Shown here in pieces: positions 17,517 through 27,113 of a stretch of DNA of 64,000 bases; position 1 is the first letter of the stretch; each line of letters begins with the position of its first letter. A model generated the notes under the pieces. The model did not search any database and was not told the DNA's origin. It saw nothing but the letters and a program-made list of their open reading frames with translations. The DNA is taken from assembly GCF_000316685.1 (NCBI RefSeq), contig NC_019680.1, positions 3,171,407-3,235,406 on the forward strand, written 5' to 3'. This DNA is from Synechococcus sp. PCC 6312 (GTDB lineage: Bacteria; Cyanobacteriota; Cyanobacteriia; Thermosynechococcales; Thermosynechococcaceae). A program made the position numbers and the translations under genes.

Positions 17517-19394
17517 ATGGATCAAATCAATCCCCTAAGGGCCTGTAGTCTGCTCTTGATGAGTGGCAGTAGCCTTGTTTGGACAGGCCAGGCCTGGGCT
17601 GAATCGGCCCTACCCAACCCACCGCGTCAATCGGTGACCTTAACGACAATTGAGAGTCTAGCCCCCAATAGCAGCAGTATTCCCGCTCCTGTTGCACCAT
17701 TACCTATAGCCAATCCAACTCAAGCCGACCTGCAAGCTCTGGGGCAGGTCACCTCTGTCTCCCAGCTCGCCGATGTGCAACCCACAGACTGGGCCTACCA
17801 GGCTTTAGCCTCTCTTGTGGAAAAATACGGCTGTATTGCTGGCTATCCCGATGGCACATTTCGGGGGAATCGGGCCGCAACTCGCTTTGAACTGGCCGCC
17901 GCCCTCAACGCCTGCTTAGATGTGGTCAGTGATCGGTTTGCCACCAAAGAAGATTTAGCAGCAGTCCGCCGTCTTCAGCAGGAATTTGCCACCGAACTCG
18001 CAACAATTCGCGGTCGCGTAGATAATGCTGAAGCCCGCATTGCCGCCTTGGAAGCCACCCAATTTTCCACCACAACTAAGCTCCAGGGTGAAGCGATCTT
18101 GGGTTTTGAAGCGGCTGGGGGAGGAAATCCAACCGGAAGTCAGCCCAATCCCATTGCGGTCTATCGCACCCGGCTGAACCTGGTTACCAGTTTTACGGGC
18201 CAAGATATGTTGATTACAGGCTTACAGGCCTTTAACTTCCAAGGCGCATTACTGGGCGGGGGCAGTGTCCAAAACACCCTATTTCCGGGTACGGTGCTCA
18301 ATTCTGGGAGTACGAATCTTGGCTTTCAACCCCAATTTGCTGGCATTGACCCGAACAATTTGGCGAATAGTGGTGCTTATGGGCCAAATAGCCTCAACCT
18401 ATATAAGTTGTTGTATATCTTTCCAGTTGTTAAATCCTTTACCAGCTTTGCCTTTGTTAAAGCCGAGACCACCGATGCCTTTCCGCAAATTATTCCCTGG
18501 GCCGGTGAGGGGCAAGGAGCTTTATCACGGTTTGCTGGGGTCAATCCCATTGTCCGCCTCACCACAGGTACATCTGGAATTGGTGTTCCCAGTGGTTTAG
18601 GGTTCATTTGGAATCCGAATAGCAAGGTTAACTTAACCGCTCTTTATGGAGTTGCGGGGGCTGCTAATCCAGGCCTGGTACCAACGGCTTTAGATGGCAG
18701 TGCGGGGACACCGCTGGGTTCTGGATTCTTTCCCAGTAACCAAAATAGTTTTATCGCGGCGGCCCAGGCCACCTTTAGCCCCCTCAAAACCCTAGACTTA
18801 GCCCTTAACTTTTCCTACTCACAACATGCAATTAATGTGTTGGGGACAGGCTTATCTTCCGGTGGGCTTTTGGGCTATGGGGGAGATGTGTTTTCAGTCC
18901 CCGGCCTACCCTATGGGGCGATTGGCAACTTAGCCCAGCGGGTGCAGATTTTTGGCGTGGGTGGAACTGGCACCTATCGAGTCACCCCCAACATTGCCCT
19001 GTCTGGTTATGCGGCGGGGATTTTTGTGAACACGATTGGCGGGACGAATACCTTAGCGGGGGGTGGGGCCCTACCCAGTCCAACCGCTGGGGCAGTTTAT
19101 ACCAGCTTTATGGGGGGTGTCCAATTTAGTGATGCCATTTTTGAGGGCAATACAGCGGCCCTAATCATCGGTCAGCCTCTCTATCTGGAATCCACCAGTG
19201 GAATTGCCAGTAGCCCGAATATTCCGGGGGTGTTTAGCCGGGCCCGCCCATTCCAGGTAGAAGCCTACTATCGCTTTCGGATTACTGACAACATTAGTGT
19301 CACCCCAGGAGCCTTTGTGATTTTTAACCCAGAGTTTAATAGCCTGAACGAAACTACCGCCGTTGGCCTAATTCGCTCCACCTTTACGTTCTAG
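17517..19394 (+). CDS. SLH-domain outer membrane porin (OprB/SomA type)
   Basis: 625 residues: signal peptide (residues 1-28, ending QAWA-E), an SLH domain at about 80-140 (VSQLADVQPTDWAYQALASL, GYPDGTFRGNRAATRFELAA) that binds peptidoglycan, a coiled coil at about 145-180, then an OprB-type beta barrel ending in Phe (RSTFTF), the signal read by the outer membrane insertase. Cyanobacterial members are the main outer membrane porins, and some are implicated in iron or small-solute uptake. Strong ribosome site, so probably highly expressed. The exact solute cannot be told. Confidence 0.93.
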   Translation: MDQINPLRACSLLLMSGSSLVWTGQAWAESALPNPPRQSVTLTTIESLAPNSSSIPAPVAPLPIANPTQADLQALGQVTSVSQLADVQPTDWAYQALASLVEKYGCIAGYPDGTFRGNRAATRFELAAALNACLDVVSDRFATKEDLAAVRRLQQEFATELATIRGRVDNAEARIAALEATQFSTTTKLQGEAILGFEAAGGGNPTGSQPNPIAVYRTRLNLVTSFTGQDMLITGLQAFNFQGALLGGGSVQNTLFPGTVLNSGSTNLGFQPQFAGIDPNNLANSGAYGPNSLNLYKLLYIFPVVKSFTSFAFVKAETTDAFPQIIPWAGEGQGALSRFAGVNPIVRLTTGTSGIGVPSGLGFIWNPNSKVNLTALYGVAGAANPGLVPTALDGSAGTPLGSGFFPSNQNSFIAAAQATFSPLKTLDLALNFSYSQHAINVLGTGLSSGGLLGYGGDVFSVPGLPYGAIGNLAQRVQIFGVGGTGTYRVTPNIALSGYAAGIFVNTIGGTNTLAGGGALPSPTAGAVYTSFMGGVQFSDAIFEGNTAALIIGQPLYLESTSGIASSPNIPGVFSRARPFQVEAYYRFRITDNISVTPGAFVIFNPEFNSLNETTAVGLIRSTFTF

Positions 19395-19437
19395 GGGGCG
19401 GATTGAAGCCCTGGCAGCCTTACTGGGGATGAGCGGG

Positions 19438-19956
19438 CTAATCAAAGTAAAACAAAGTGACTACCTTATGCTGTTCCTCGGCAAACTCACAGGCCTGGAG
19501 CAGCGTATGGCTGTCATGAAAGGCAAAGCAAATCAGTTGTTGGCAACGACTAATAATTTCTTGGTTACAGAGCGCACTGGCTTCAGCGAGAGGAAGGTGA
19601 TCGTTTTCTGGTTTCTCGACTAGGTGCATGACCTTATCCAACTGTTGCCGTGATTCGCGGGGTTGACGATCCATCCCTTGGGGTAAAACAACCGTGAGGA
19701 GATTGGGGTCTGCCCGCATGGCCCCCCGAATGACAGCCGCATTTGTCCCCATTGCTCCTGAGGTCATCAAGCGGTTTCCCGCTAAAACCATGGCATAACT
19801 CATCATTTCGATTAGGTGTTGATGGGTAATGGGAACATGGCGAGAACCGAGTAAGGCAATGCGTTTGGGCCCTGCTTGCTGGATTGTGGCTAATTCTTGG
19901 AGAAACTCATCAACACTGGGGCTATCAATAGCGGGAAGTCCGGTGGCCTGGGTCAA
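19438..19956 (-). CDS. DprA/LOG-like Rossmann protein (cyanobacterial DNA recombination-mediator protein A)
   Basis: 172 residues. IALLGSRHVPITHQHLIE near residue 33 and LMTSGAMGTNAAVIRGAM near 63 are the glycine-rich motifs of the DprA/LOG Rossmann fold; VVLPQGMDRQP near 88 is the third strand and loop. The cyanobacterial form is short and lacks the extra domains of DprA, which loads RecA on incoming single-stranded DNA; whether it acts in DNA uptake here is unproven. Predicted start is TTG at 19956, as no in-frame ATG lies nearby. Convergent with the porin gene. Confidence 0.65.
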   Translation of the reverse strand: MTQATGLPAIDSPSVDEFLQELATIQQAGPKRIALLGSRHVPITHQHLIEMMSYAMVLAGNRLMTSGAMGTNAAVIRGAMRADPNLLTVVLPQGMDRQPRESRQQLDKVMHLVEKPENDHLPLAEASALCNQEIISRCQQLICFAFHDSHTLLQACEFAEEQHKVVTLFYFD

Positions 19957-20055
19957 GGCAGTGAACTCAATCTAGTAGAAGAACGCCGCTATTCTAACAT
20001 TTGCCTGGGACTGAGGGCGATCCCAATCCAGAGGAATTTGTTCCCGATATCTCCT

Positions 20056-20460
20056 TCAGGCTCCCTCTGGATGGAAGGGATAATGGACTTCAATGACAGT
20101 GTGAACATTGCCACGGGGGGAGTAATCCCCTTTGATCGTCATGGCTAAGGGGGCACAGGCTGCAACTAAATCATCCAGAATTTTATTTACCCCTTCCTCA
20201 TGGGAAATATATTGATCCCGGTAGCTGTTGATGTAAAGCTTGAGGGCCTTGAGTTCCAAAACCCGTTGATCTGGAGTGTAGGTGAGGTGAATAGTCGCGA
20301 AATCGGGATAGCCAGAAAAAGGGCATTTACAGGTAAACTCCGGCAGGGTGATGTTAATTTGATAGGGACGACCAGGCCTGGGGTTGGGAAAGGTGGTGAG
20401 TTGTCCTGCGAGAATTTCGCGCTCGCCTGTTTTCAAGTCGGCCTGGAGATTGCTGGTCAT
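20056..20460 (-). CDS. queF: NADPH-dependent 7-cyano-7-deazaguanine reductase QueF (type I)
   Basis: 134 residues, the short unimodular QueF. It reduces preQ0 to preQ1 in queuosine synthesis. Visible: the active-site Cys in FTCKCPFSGYPDFA near residue 39, the QueF motif ELKALKLYINSYRDQYISHE near 71, which holds the NADPH-binding residues, and SPRGNVHTVIEVHY near the end. ATG at 20460. A later enzyme of the pathway, QueG, is at 41.5 kb. Divergent from the LpxB-related gene by 106 bases. Confidence 0.95.
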   Translation of the reverse strand: MTSNLQADLKTGEREILAGQLTTFPNPRPGRPYQINITLPEFTCKCPFSGYPDFATIHLTYTPDQRVLELKALKLYINSYRDQYISHEEGVNKILDDLVAACAPLAMTIKGDYSPRGNVHTVIEVHYPFHPEGA

Positions 20461-20566
20461 TGGTTGTCCTAGAAAATGCTTACAAAAAAAGGGTCTAGTC
20501 TCTTTATCCTATCAATGCTGGTGAATCTGATTTTTAGACTGTCTCAGTTAGGGGAGGTCTGGCTCG

Positions 20567-21829
20567 GTGCGGTTGTTATGTATCAGTAATGGTCACGGGG
20601 AAGATCAAATTGGGGCCCGGATTCTGGAGGCATTACAGAAACTCGCCCCTGAGATTGAAACCACAGCTTTGCCCATTGTTGGCCTGGGAACCGCGTACCA
20701 AAACCTGGGGATTGCAATTGCTGGGCCAGTTGAGGTCATGCCTTCGGGGGGATTTATTTATCAAGATGGACGACAGTTATGGCGGGATCTACGGGCGGGT
20801 CTATTAGGACTGTTGGGTAAACAAGTTAGAGCCATCCAGGCCTGGGAGTCCGAAAACCAATCCTTAAAGACGCGGGGCATAATTCTAGCAGTGGGCGATA
20901 TTGTTCCCTTGGGCCTGGCCGGGTTGAGTAGGAGTGACTATGGGTTTGTGGGTACGGCTAAATCTGAATATTACATCCGAGACGAAACCGGAAAACTTCT
21001 CTCCCATCGTTGGGGTCTGGGCTGGGCCGGCAGTGATTATTTACCTTGGGAGCAATGGTTGATGGCCCGACCGGGTTGTGTCGCGGTGTTTGCGCGGGAT
21101 GAACTCACGCATCAGGTCTTAACTGGACTAGGAATTCGCTCCTTTAACTGCGGCAATCCGATGATGGATGAATTACCCTCGCCCGCTGCCCCCCGTGAAT
21201 CCTATCCCCAGGCCCTGACCATCACCCTCTTGCCGGGTTCGCGTCCCCCAGAGGCCTATCAGAATTGGCAGCGAATTTTGGCGGCTATTCAGCAGTTCCC
21301 CAGTTATCAGCCAAATTGTTTATTTTTAGCGGCCATCAGTCCAGGCCTGGAGTTAGCGGAGATATTAAACCCATTGGTAAGCTTTGGCTGGAAAAAAATA
21401 GCCCGACCGGCCTGGTTAAAGATCGGAGATTCAGCAGCCTTAACATTCCAGCAAAACCAGGGTTATTTAGTCCTCACCCAGCAGGCCTATAGTGATTGTT
21501 TGCATCTGGGAGATCTGGCCATTGCCCAGGCCGGGACAGCCACGGAACAATGTGTTGGCCTGGGAAAACCCGTGATCACCTTTCCGGGACAAGGGCCGCA
21601 ATTTACCCCCCTGTTTGCCCGCTGCCAGGCCCGCCTTTTAGGCATATCTGTACACCTAGTCGAAAATCCAACCGCCGTTATGCCGAAAATTATCGAGTTA
21701 AGAAACGATCACCCCCGCCTCGACCTTATCCGTCAGAATGGCCAACAACGCATGGGACAACCTGGAGCCGCCCAAAACATTGCCAACAGGATCTGTCAAC
21801 TGCTCAACCCAAACCGAGATGGGATTTGA
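20567..21829 (+). CDS. Lipid-A-disaccharide synthase-related protein (cyanobacterial)
   Basis: 420 residues, GT-B-like. Starts LLCISNGHGEDQIGARIL; later AVGDIVPLGLAG near residue 110, TITLLPGSRPPEAYQN near 221, and the donor-site region AGTATEQCVGLGKPVITFPG near 324, as in LpxB and MurG folds. It belongs to the LpxB-related family found in cyanobacteria and plastids, whose reaction is not established; true LpxB makes the lipid A disaccharide. GTG start at 20567, with SD-like GGGGAGG at about 20552. Ends 21 bases before the convergent guaA stop. Confidence 0.82.
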   Translation: MRLLCISNGHGEDQIGARILEALQKLAPEIETTALPIVGLGTAYQNLGIAIAGPVEVMPSGGFIYQDGRQLWRDLRAGLLGLLGKQVRAIQAWESENQSLKTRGIILAVGDIVPLGLAGLSRSDYGFVGTAKSEYYIRDETGKLLSHRWGLGWAGSDYLPWEQWLMARPGCVAVFARDELTHQVLTGLGIRSFNCGNPMMDELPSPAAPRESYPQALTITLLPGSRPPEAYQNWQRILAAIQQFPSYQPNCLFLAAISPGLELAEILNPLVSFGWKKIARPAWLKIGDSAALTFQQNQGYLVLTQQAYSDCLHLGDLAIAQAGTATEQCVGLGKPVITFPGQGPQFTPLFARCQARLLGISVHLVENPTAVMPKIIELRNDHPRLDLIRQNGQQRMGQPGAAQNIANRICQLLNPNRDGI

Positions 21830-21850
21830 TGGAGCCGACTTTACCCCGAT

Positions 21851-23485
21851 CTATTCCCATTCAATCGTTCCTGGTGGCTTCGAGGTAATGTCATACACAA
21901 CCCGATTCACCCCTGGGACTTCATTGACAATCCGATTGGAGATCGTTTCCAGTAATTCATAAGGCACCCGTGACCAGTCCGCTGTCATCCCATCTTCACT
22001 GGAGACTAAACGCAAGACAATCGGATAGGCATAGGTTCGTTGATCCCCCATCACCCCCACGGAACGAACCGGTAACAGTACCGCAAAGGCCTGCCAGAGA
22101 TCATGGTAGGTTTCCGAGCGATTAATTTCTTGTCGAACAATTAGATCCGCATCCCGCAAAATATCCAACCGCTCTGGGGTAATCTCGCCAATAATCCGAA
22201 TGGCTAAACCGGGGCCTGGGAACGGATGCCGCCGGACAATTTCATCGGGTAAACCCAACGACCGACCCACTTCCCGCACTTCATCCTTAAAGAGTTTCCG
22301 TAAGGGTTCAACCAACTTAAACCGCAGATTTGGGGGTAAGCCGCCGACATTGTGATGACTCTTAATTTTAACGGCTACCCGTTCCCCAGTCTTGGGATCA
22401 ATATTGGTATTGGCCGACTCAATCACATCAGGATAAAGCGTCCCTTGGGCTAAATAGTCAAACGGCCCCAGGCGATTAGACTCTTCCTCAAATACTTGGA
22501 TAAATTCATGACCAATCCGGCGGCGTTTTTCTTCGGGATCCGTAACTCCCACGACTTGGGCTAAAAACCGTTCCCTGGCATTAACATAGACCACCGGAAT
22601 ATGAAACTGCTCTTGAAAGAGTTTAACTAAACGCTCCGGCTCATATTTGCGCATGAAGCCCTGGTCAATAAACATACAGGTGAGTTGGTCCCCGATGGCT
22701 CGATGGAGTAAAAAGGCCAATGTGGACGAATCAACTCCCCCGGAGAGGGCCAGCAAAACCCGTTTATCCCCCACTTTGGCTCGGACTTCCCGAATGGCTT
22801 CATCCACAAAGGCCGCCGTTGTCCAAGTCGGTTCACAGCCACAAATGTGATAGACAAAGTTGCGAATCAGGGCCTGGCCACCGATGGAATGGACTACTTC
22901 TGGATGAAATTGCACCCCATAAAACTGACGCTGATCATCGGCAATGGCCGCACAGGGAGTATTGGTTGTATGGGCGAGAGTCTTGAAGCCACCGGGTAGT
23001 TGTGTCACCGAATCCCCATGACTCATCCACATGGTTGCGGTGTTTTCAACATTCGTGAGGAGGTCTGTGGGGTCGTCAATCAGGAGAGAGGCTTTACCAT
23101 ATTCGCCGCGACTGGCCCGTTCAACTTCTCCCCCCAACTGCTTGACCATCAACTGCATCCCATAGCAGACTCCAAGCACTGGAATTCCTAACTCCCAGAT
23201 TTCTGGGTCGCAAGCTGGGGCCTGGTCATCATAGACGGAGTTGGGGCCACCAGAGAGAATAATTCCCTTAGGCGCTATTTGCCGGAGTTGGGCCGCCGTA
23301 GTCCGATAGGAAACCACTTCTGAATAGACGCTTGTTTCCCGGATCCGCCGCGCAATCAATTCCGAATATTGGGATCCAAAATCGAGGATGACAATCATCT
23401 GCCGATTCAGAGCCTCGAGCATGGTACTGGTGTCGAGGGGAGCCGGAGTGGTTGTGGTCAGTTCGGTGGTAGTAGGCTGGCTCAA
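21851..23485 (-). CDS. guaA: GMP synthase (glutamine-hydrolysing)
   Basis: Converts XMP to GMP. N-terminal class I amidotransferase with Cys in GVCYGMQLM and His in [13 protein letters not shown] pyrophosphatase loop [18 protein letters not shown]-terminal dimerisation domain ending GTIEWE. The frame is open to 23521. I prefer a TTG at 23485 because AAAGGA lies at a good distance before it; an ATG at 23422 ([16 protein letters not shown]) would give 523 residues, close to E. coli length, and is a fair alternative. Cyanobacterial homologues do carry variable N-terminal tails. Confidence 0.95.
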   Translation of the reverse strand: MSQPTTTELTTTTPAPLDTSTMLEALNRQMIVILDFGSQYSELIARRIRETSVYSEVVSYRTTAAQLRQIAPKGIILSGGPNSVYDDQAPACDPEIWELGIPVLGVCYGMQLMVKQLGGEVERASRGEYGKASLLIDDPTDLLTNVENTATMWMSHGDSVTQLPGGFKTLAHTTNTPCAAIADDQRQFYGVQFHPEVVHSIGGQALIRNFVYHICGCEPTWTTAAFVDEAIREVRAKVGDKRVLLALSGGVDSSTLAFLLHRAIGDQLTCMFIDQGFMRKYEPERLVKLFQEQFHIPVVYVNARERFLAQVVGVTDPEEKRRRIGHEFIQVFEEESNRLGPFDYLAQGTLYPDVIESANTNIDPKTGERVAVKIKSHHNVGGLPPNLRFKLVEPLRKLFKDEVREVGRSLGLPDEIVRRHPFPGPGLAIRIIGEITPERLDILRDADLIVRQEINRSETYHDLWQAFAVLLPVRSVGVMGDQRTYAYPIVLRLVSSEDGMTADWSRVPYELLETISNRIVNEVPGVNRVVYDITSKPPGTIEWE

Positions 23486-23707
23486 GGGAAGATTCCTTTG
23501 GGATAAACGATGCCATAGCAAGGGGCTAAGGTCATACAGGTATGCTTACTAGCTTAGGAGATCTCCCTGGTAGTTCGCATCCAGAGGCAGCCAGCCTAAT
23601 CCTTCAATTTGCTCCCCACAGCCTTGCCAACTCAGGCCCCGACTCTTCCCCTTCACAATTGCGAGGTTAGCAACAGGGAGTCCCCGTCCGATTAGTTAAC
23701 AACTCCG

Positions 23708-24325
23708 TTAATGGGCGGGAACTGGCACTTGCAGATCACTGTCAGATTGATGGTTATCATTGCCATTGCGGGGTTGAATGACTCCGTAGCCGCCATGATT
23801 ACGCTCATAAATGACATTGATCTCGCCTGTTTCAGCATTACGGAAGACGTAAAAATCATGGTCAACCATTTCCAATTGCTCCAGGGCTGCCTCAACCGTC
23901 ATCGCTGGCATGGCAAAGTATTTCACCCGAACAACTTCCTGGGGCAATTCTGGAGCGCGATCCCCCAACAGGTCTGGAACTAACTTGGGATTTTCAATTT
24001 CTGGGACTTCGTGAGTGCGGGACTTATCTTGGCGTTTTTCTTTCAGCTTCCGTAACTTTCGGTACACTTTGTCGGCGACCAAATCTACACTGGCATAGAG
24101 GTTATCGCTGCTCTCTTCTGCCCGGATAATTGAGCCGTTGACATAGATCGTCACTTCCGCGGTTTGATTCGTGGTAATCCGCGGGTTGCGCGCAACTGAA
24201 AGGTGGACATCAATTTCTTGGGTAATATTTTGAAAGTGGCCTGCGGCCCGTTCTAACTTCTGTTCGACATAACTGCGGATGGCATCTGTGATATCAATGT
24301 TTTTACCGTGGATCACAAGTTGCAT
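23708..24325 (-). CDS. lrtA: Ribosome hibernation promoting factor, long form (LrtA)
   Basis: 205 residues: N-terminal S30AE/YfiA domain ([20 protein letters not shown], then [18 protein letters not shown] near residue 82-99) that binds the 30S decoding site, a linker, and the C-terminal dimerisation domain ([22 protein letters not shown] near 131, [21 protein letters not shown] near 161) that pairs ribosomes into 100S dimers. In cyanobacteria this is lrtA, the light-repressed transcript, with a long leader that affects mRNA stability; the 130 bases shared with lipB could hold such a leader. ATG at 24325 with GGAGG just before it. Confidence 0.95.
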   Translation of the reverse strand: MQLVIHGKNIDITDAIRSYVEQKLERAAGHFQNITQEIDVHLSVARNPRITTNQTAEVTIYVNGSIIRAEESSDNLYASVDLVADKVYRKLRKLKEKRQDKSRTHEVPEIENPKLVPDLLGDRAPELPQEVVRVKYFAMPAMTVEAALEQLEMVDHDFYVFRNAETGEINVIYERNHGGYGVIQPRNGNDNHQSDSDLQVPVPAH

Positions 24326-24457
24326 AAAGGTTGCCTCCGTTCCTGACCGATACGATCACCGTAACACTTTCGTATTGGGGATAACATTACTTTTGGGGCG
24401 AGTTAACGATATTTTGCTTTCCGTGACAATTCTTTGCTCTGAAACTGGATGTAACTC

Positions 24458-25183
24458 TTGACAGCACTTTCTCATCCACCCCACAATCGCAACCCCTGCT
24501 ATCTCTACCAGGCCCCCCTGATCCCCTACTCCCAGGCCTGGACTGTTCAAAAACAGTTAGTTGCCGCCCGACACACCCACCCAGCCCTCCCTGATGCATT
24601 AATTCTCTGCCAACATCCCCCCGTCTATACCCTCGGACAAGGGGCCACCTTGGAGCATCTGAATTTTGATCCCCAATCTCCCCCAGCCCCCTTATATCGA
24701 ATCGAGCGCGGCGGTGAAGTCACCCATCATTGCCCCGGCCAGGTGATTCTCTACCCAATTCTGAATTTACGGCGTTATCAGATGGATCTGCATTGGTATT
24801 TACGACAACTCGAAGAAATTGTCATGCAAGCCCTGGCTCCGTTTGAGATTTGGGGAGAACGCTGGCCGGGGATGACGGGAGTTTGGGTCGAGGGATACAA
24901 AGTGGCGGCCATTGGGATTAAAGTCAGTCGTTGGATCACGATGCATGGCCTGGCGGTGAATGTCACGGCTGATTTATCTGGGTTCCAGGCCATTGTTCCC
25001 TGCGGAATTAGCCAATATCCGGTCGGAAATGTGACGCAATTTGTCCCAGAGATCACTATTGATCAGTTTCAAGCCGCTCTCCTTCAGGCCACAGCCGCTC
25101 TCTTTCGGTTCAGATTTCAGCCCCAACCCTGGCCCCAAACAGACTGCGATCACGTTAACCTGAGTTGCCAAAATAAAACGTAA
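24458..25183 (+). CDS. lipB: Octanoyltransferase LipB
   Basis: 241 residues. Moves octanoyl from acyl carrier protein to lipoyl domains of pyruvate dehydrogenase and the glycine cleavage H protein. Visible: RGGEVTHHCPGQVILYPIL near residue 88, the lysine loop GYKVAAIGIKVSRWITMHG near 146, and the active Cys in IVPCGISQYPVG near 183. The start is TTG at 24458; the N-terminal residues before CYLYQ are not conserved, so a later start is not excluded. Divergent from lrtA. Confidence 0.92.
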   Translation: MTALSHPPHNRNPCYLYQAPLIPYSQAWTVQKQLVAARHTHPALPDALILCQHPPVYTLGQGATLEHLNFDPQSPPAPLYRIERGGEVTHHCPGQVILYPILNLRRYQMDLHWYLRQLEEIVMQALAPFEIWGERWPGMTGVWVEGYKVAAIGIKVSRWITMHGLAVNVTADLSGFQAIVPCGISQYPVGNVTQFVPEITIDQFQAALLQATAALFRFRFQPQPWPQTDCDHVNLSCQNKT

Positions 25184-25569
25184 CAAAATTCTAAAACGAG
25201 CAAACCCAGGCCTGGTAAAGACTTCAAAGACGAGAGCAATTTTTATAGGCTAAGTCCCATAAATTTAAGGATCATTTCACAAGATTTAAGGTAAGAATCG
25301 GCAACTTTCGGGGCAGAATCAAAGTCTAAAGAAGCGTAGGCCACATTTTTGTCCGTGAAATCCCCTTATAACACTTAGGTAAATTCCCTTTCCTTGCAAC
25401 TTCACATCCGCTCGGTACGGTAATACCGCCATCAACCCACCCCCTGCTACCCCAAGTCGTCAGGTATCCTACACATATAAACTCATACTGACTTCGAGAT
25501 AAATTGCCCCCCTGAGCTTGGCTTGCTCTCTAAAAGTTTTTTCCTTGTCCCTATACCCCCGGACTCCCT
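25184..25569. other. Upstream region of the sigma factor gene
   Basis: About 385 bases. Includes a CCAGGCCTGG at about 25206, an interrupted near-palindrome GGTACGGTAATACC near 25416, and a run of pyrimidines before the ATG at 25570, where no good ribosome site is visible. The reverse strand has a short open frame (25243-25344) with plausible residue use. Probably a long regulated leader for a stress-type sigma factor. Confidence 0.4.
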
Positions 25570-26547
25570 ATGACAAAGACAACTAGCACCCCCCCCTCCT
25601 TACCGCTGAATACTGATATGGTGCGCACCTACCTCCATGAAATTGGCCGTGTGCCGTTGTTAACCCATGAGCAAGAAATCATCCTCGGCAAACAAGTCCA
25701 ACAACTAATGCGGCTCCGAGATCTGGAAGAAACCCTGACGACCGAATTGGGGCGTGAACCTACCCTGGCAGAACTGGCCACCGTCGCGGAAATGCCCCCA
25801 GAGAAACTCAACTTGGCTTTACGCAAAGGGCAACGGGCCAAACAAAAAATGATTGAGGCTAACTTACGGTTGGTGGTTTCGGTGGCCAAAAAGTACCAGA
25901 AACGGAATCTGGAGCTTTTAGATCTAATTCAAGAAGGAACCCTTGGCCTGGAGCGGGGCGTGGAAAAATTTGATCCGACTCGGGGTTATAAGTTCTCAAC
26001 CTATGCCTATTGGTGGATTCGCCAGGCCATTACGCGGGCCATTGCCCAACAAGCCCGAACGATTCGGCTACCGATTCACATCACCGAAAAGCTGAACAAG
26101 ATCAAACGGACGCAGCGGGAATTGTCCCAAGGGTTAGGTCGCAGTGCCACCCCGGCCGAAATTGCCCAGGCCCTAGAGTTAGAACCGGCTCAAATTCGGG
26201 AATATCTAACCTTGTCACGGCAACCCATTTCCTTAGATCTCCGAGTTGGGGATAACCAAGACACTGAATTGGGAGAACTCTTGGAAGACGAAGGCCCCTC
26301 ACCGGAGCAATTCACCGCCGGAGAAGCCCTCCGAGACGATATGCACCATTGGTTAGCGGAACTCTCACCCCAACAACGGCAGGTCTTAAGTTTGCGCTAT
26401 GGCCTTTCCGATGGGCAGGAGCTTTCTTTGGCCAAGGTCGGGGAACAACTCAGCCTTAGTCGCGAACGGGTGCGCCAATTAGAACGGCAAGCTTTGGATC
26501 ATCTGCGGCGGCGGCGGCATCAAATGCGGGAATACCTGGCCAGCTAG
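25570..26547 (+). CDS. Group 2-type sigma70 factor of RNA polymerase
   Basis: 325 residues. Region 1.2 ([20 protein letters not shown]), region 2 ([20 protein letters not shown], then [19 protein letters not shown] for -10 recognition and melting), region 3 ([18 protein letters not shown]) and region 4 with [20 protein letters not shown] for -35 contact. Region 1.1 is missing, which with the near-identity of regions 2.4 and 4.2 to primary sigma marks a group 2 factor (SigB/C/D/E type). These are non-essential and used in stress, light or nutrient change. I cannot say which of the four. Confidence 0.93.
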   Translation: MTKTTSTPPSLPLNTDMVRTYLHEIGRVPLLTHEQEIILGKQVQQLMRLRDLEETLTTELGREPTLAELATVAEMPPEKLNLALRKGQRAKQKMIEANLRLVVSVAKKYQKRNLELLDLIQEGTLGLERGVEKFDPTRGYKFSTYAYWWIRQAITRAIAQQARTIRLPIHITEKLNKIKRTQRELSQGLGRSATPAEIAQALELEPAQIREYLTLSRQPISLDLRVGDNQDTELGELLEDEGPSPEQFTAGEALRDDMHHWLAELSPQQRQVLSLRYGLSDGQELSLAKVGEQLSLSRERVRQLERQALDHLRRRRHQMREYLAS

Positions 26548-26558
26548 GGTTGGTGTTG

Positions 26559-27068
26559 ATGTCTATCACGGCGGAAACGTGGATCACAGGCCTGGGCCTG
26601 GAACCCCATCCAGAAGGGGGCTATTTTCGGGAAACCTATCGCGCAACGGGGATTATTCCAGGCCAGGCCTTACCGCCTAATTTTGCTGGTGGAGATCGTA
26701 ATTATGGAACCGCCATTTACTTCTTGCTCCAGTCGGGACAGTTTTCAGCCTTACACCGCATCCAAGCCGATGAAGTGTGGCATTTTTACGCGGGATCAGG
26801 ATTAACCGTGGTGGTAATTTCCCCAGAAGGAGAGCGGACTGATTTACATTTAGGCGCGGATATAGATCAAGGGCAACAGTTCCAGGCCTGGGTTCCAGCG
26901 GGGGCTTGGTTTGGGGCCTATGTGAATGAACCGGAGAGTTATAGCTTGGTGGGTTGTACGGTTGCACCCGGATTTGATTTTCGCGATTTCGAGATGGGTG
27001 AGCGGAACAAATTACTAGCCGCATTTCCCCACCATCAAGACCTGATTACTTGCCTGACTCACCCCTAA
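26559..27068 (+). CDS. Cupin_5 (DUF985) family protein
   Basis: About 169 residues forming one cupin barrel: LEPHPEGGYFRETYRA near residue 15, AIYFLLQSGQFSALHRIQADE near 54-74, EVWHFYAGS near 74, and VPAGAWFGAYV near 117. The His and Glu of the second and third motifs could bind a metal. The family has no settled role. Its nearest start to the sigma gene is ATG at 26559; TTG/GTG codons at 26550-26556 are also in frame. Only 11 bases after the sigma factor stop, so possibly cotranscribed. Confidence 0.82.
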   Translation: MSITAETWITGLGLEPHPEGGYFRETYRATGIIPGQALPPNFAGGDRNYGTAIYFLLQSGQFSALHRIQADEVWHFYAGSGLTVVVISPEGERTDLHLGADIDQGQQFQAWVPAGAWFGAYVNEPESYSLVGCTVAPGFDFRDFEMGERNKLLAAFPHHQDLITCLTHP

Positions 27069-27113
27069 GCCAATCGAAAATCTTGCTCAAGAGATAATTG
27101 ATTGACTGGAGAA

